A stretch of DNA of 64,000 bases from Cognatundibacterium jejuense (GTDB lineage Bacteria; Pseudomonadota; Gammaproteobacteria; Burkholderiales; Burkholderiaceae_D), in contig NZ_JACOFV010000011.1 of NCBI RefSeq assembly GCF_014284255.1, positions 1 through 64,000 on the forward strand, written 5' to 3'. Both the position numbers and the translations under genes were made by a program. A model generated the notes under the pieces. It was given only the letters and a program-made list of their open reading frames with translations. It was not told the origin of the DNA and searched no databases. Shown here one piece after another: positions 63,175 to 64,000 of this stretch. Each line of letters starts with the position of its first letter. The first letter of the stretch is position 1.

Positions 63175-64000
63175 TTAGATTACTTTTTTTTCTTTCAGTA
63201 ACTGCAGTTGATTTACATCGTAATTGAGTAAGCGCTGCAACACGGATTCGGTATGTTGTCCCAGCAAGGGTGGCGCACCTGCATAATTCACCGGTGTCGC
63301 GGATAATTTCATCGGACTGGCGACCAGTTTGACCGTTCCTGCGGTTGGATGTGGTAAGTCAATTTGCATGGCGCGTGCTTTGACTTGCGGGTCGTCGAAA
63401 ACTTCATTGAGCTGATTGATAGGGCCACATGGGACGCCAGCTTCTTCCAACAGAGTGATCCATTCGCCTTTGGTTTTACGTTTCACCATGTCTGCCAACA
63501 TCGGAACCAGCGTGTCGCGATGTTGTACCCGCGCTGGGTTGGTGCTGAAGCGAGGATCCTCCGCCAATTCTGGCTGACCGCCAATGTGGACAAATTTTTT
63601 GTACTGGCCGTCATTTCCAGCGGCGACAATAATGTGTCCATCAGAAGTCGCAAAGGTTTGGTAGGGGACAATATTGGCGTGGGCATTGCCCCAACGTTTT
63701 GGCGCATTACCGGTGGTCAGATAATTCATGTTCATATTTGCTAACATTGCTACTTGCACATCGAGTAAAGCCATATCGATGTATTGACCTTCACCCGTGC
63801 GGTCGCGATGCGTAAGGGCAGCCATGACGGCAATGGTGGAATACATTCCGGTCATTAAGTCTGTAATGGCAACGCCAGCTTTTTGCGGCCCGCCCCCAGG
63901 CAGGTCATCGCGTTCACCAGTGAGTGACATAAAGCCACCCATGCCTTGCACAATGAAATCATAACCTGCGCGATTCGCATAGGGTCCATCTTGTCCGAAG
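63175..64000 (-). CDS. CaiB/BaiF family CoA-transferase, 3' part (cut by window end)
   Basis: C-terminal 275 codons of a class III CoA-transferase (formyl-CoA:oxalate or acyl-carnitine type family). Visible are GPYANRAGYDFIVQGMGGFM, DLMTGMYSTIAVMAALTHRD, GQYIDMALLDVQVAML, KRWGNAHANIVPYQTFATSD and GVPCGPINQLNEVFDDPQ. The frame stays open to the window edge, so the 5' end lies beyond 64000. The substrate cannot be named from this part. Confidence 0.9.
   Translation of the reverse strand, partial: FGQDGPYANRAGYDFIVQGMGGFMSLTGERDDLPGGGPQKAGVAITDLMTGMYSTIAVMAALTHRDRTGEGQYIDMALLDVQVAMLANMNMNYLTTGNAPKRWGNAHANIVPYQTFATSDGHIIVAAGNDGQYKKFVHIGGQPELAEDPRFSTNPARVQHRDTLVPMLADMVKRKTKGEWITLLEEAGVPCGPINQLNEVFDDPQVKARAMQIDLPHPTAGTVKLVASPMKLSATPVNYAGAPPLLGQHTESVLQRLLNYDVNQLQLLKEKKVI

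Overview
The window looks like a chromosomal segment of a betaproteobacterium of the order Burkholderiales, most likely family Oxalobacteraceae (Undibacterium/Herminiimonas-like). The reasons are the gyrA-serC-pheA-tyrA-aroA-cmk-rpsA-ihfB-lapA-lapB order, a ubiG-gph pair beside an OmpA-family gene and gyrA, a tmRNA tag ANDNSYALAA, and a moderate GC content with AT-rich intergenic regions. The genus is an inference. No phage, insertion sequence, CRISPR array or plasmid function was seen; the window reads as core chromosome with short accessory stretches.

Layout. 1-80: the 3' end of a 5S rRNA and its terminator (end of an rRNA operon). 440-6014: a DeoR-regulated operon with an ABC importer and a GpdQ-type phosphodiesterase, probably for uptake and hydrolysis of an organophosphate diester. 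6267-7777: a thiolase gene preceded by a heptamer tandem repeat and followed by the decayed start of an acyl-CoA dehydrogenase. 8001-8533: tmRNA (ssrA) on the minus strand with terminator and promoter. 8553-10894 (minus): gph, ubiG and an OmpA-family protein. 11689-27994: the core block gyrA, serC, pheA, tyrA, aroA, cmk, rpsA, ihfB, lapA, lapB, ugd, hldE-type kinase, comEA-like and cysM, joining DNA topology, serine and aromatic amino acid synthesis, translation and LPS/envelope assembly. 28169-33859 (minus): a small HTH protein, then moxR, DUF58, transglutaminase-like tgpA and lytic transglycosylase mltB, the last four apparently one transcript.

34000-40955 (plus): a histone-deacetylase-like amidohydrolase, a YCII protein, a SnoaL-like secreted protein, then a cyclic di-GMP-I riboswitch in front of a lipoprotein sedolisin (S53) protease with four Ig-like repeats, then ylqF overlapping an enoyl-CoA hydratase gene. 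41272-43903: two divergent regulators (GntR/FCD and PAS-AraC) next to 4-hydroxyproline 2-epimerase. 44228-51077: a very long TonB/TolA-like protein, a YfcH-type epimerase, an unknown TIM-barrel-like lipoprotein, tapT and an OPT-family transporter. 51486-53608: groES-groEL with a perfect CIRCE operator and a sigma-32-like promoter. 53872-57323: a copper cluster (CzcI-like small protein, TolC-family lipoprotein, multicopper oxidase). 57413-64000 (minus): a small secreted protein, a DUF2145 two-gene module, trhO, a GNAT acetyltransferase, a LytS/LytTR two-component pair and the 3' part of a CaiB/BaiF CoA-transferase gene cut by the window edge.

The most interesting regulatory arrangement is the c-di-GMP riboswitch (about 36141-36216) upstream of the surface protease. 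Its P1 stem appears to overlap one arm of a possible terminator, which would link second-messenger level to production of a cell-surface peptidase.
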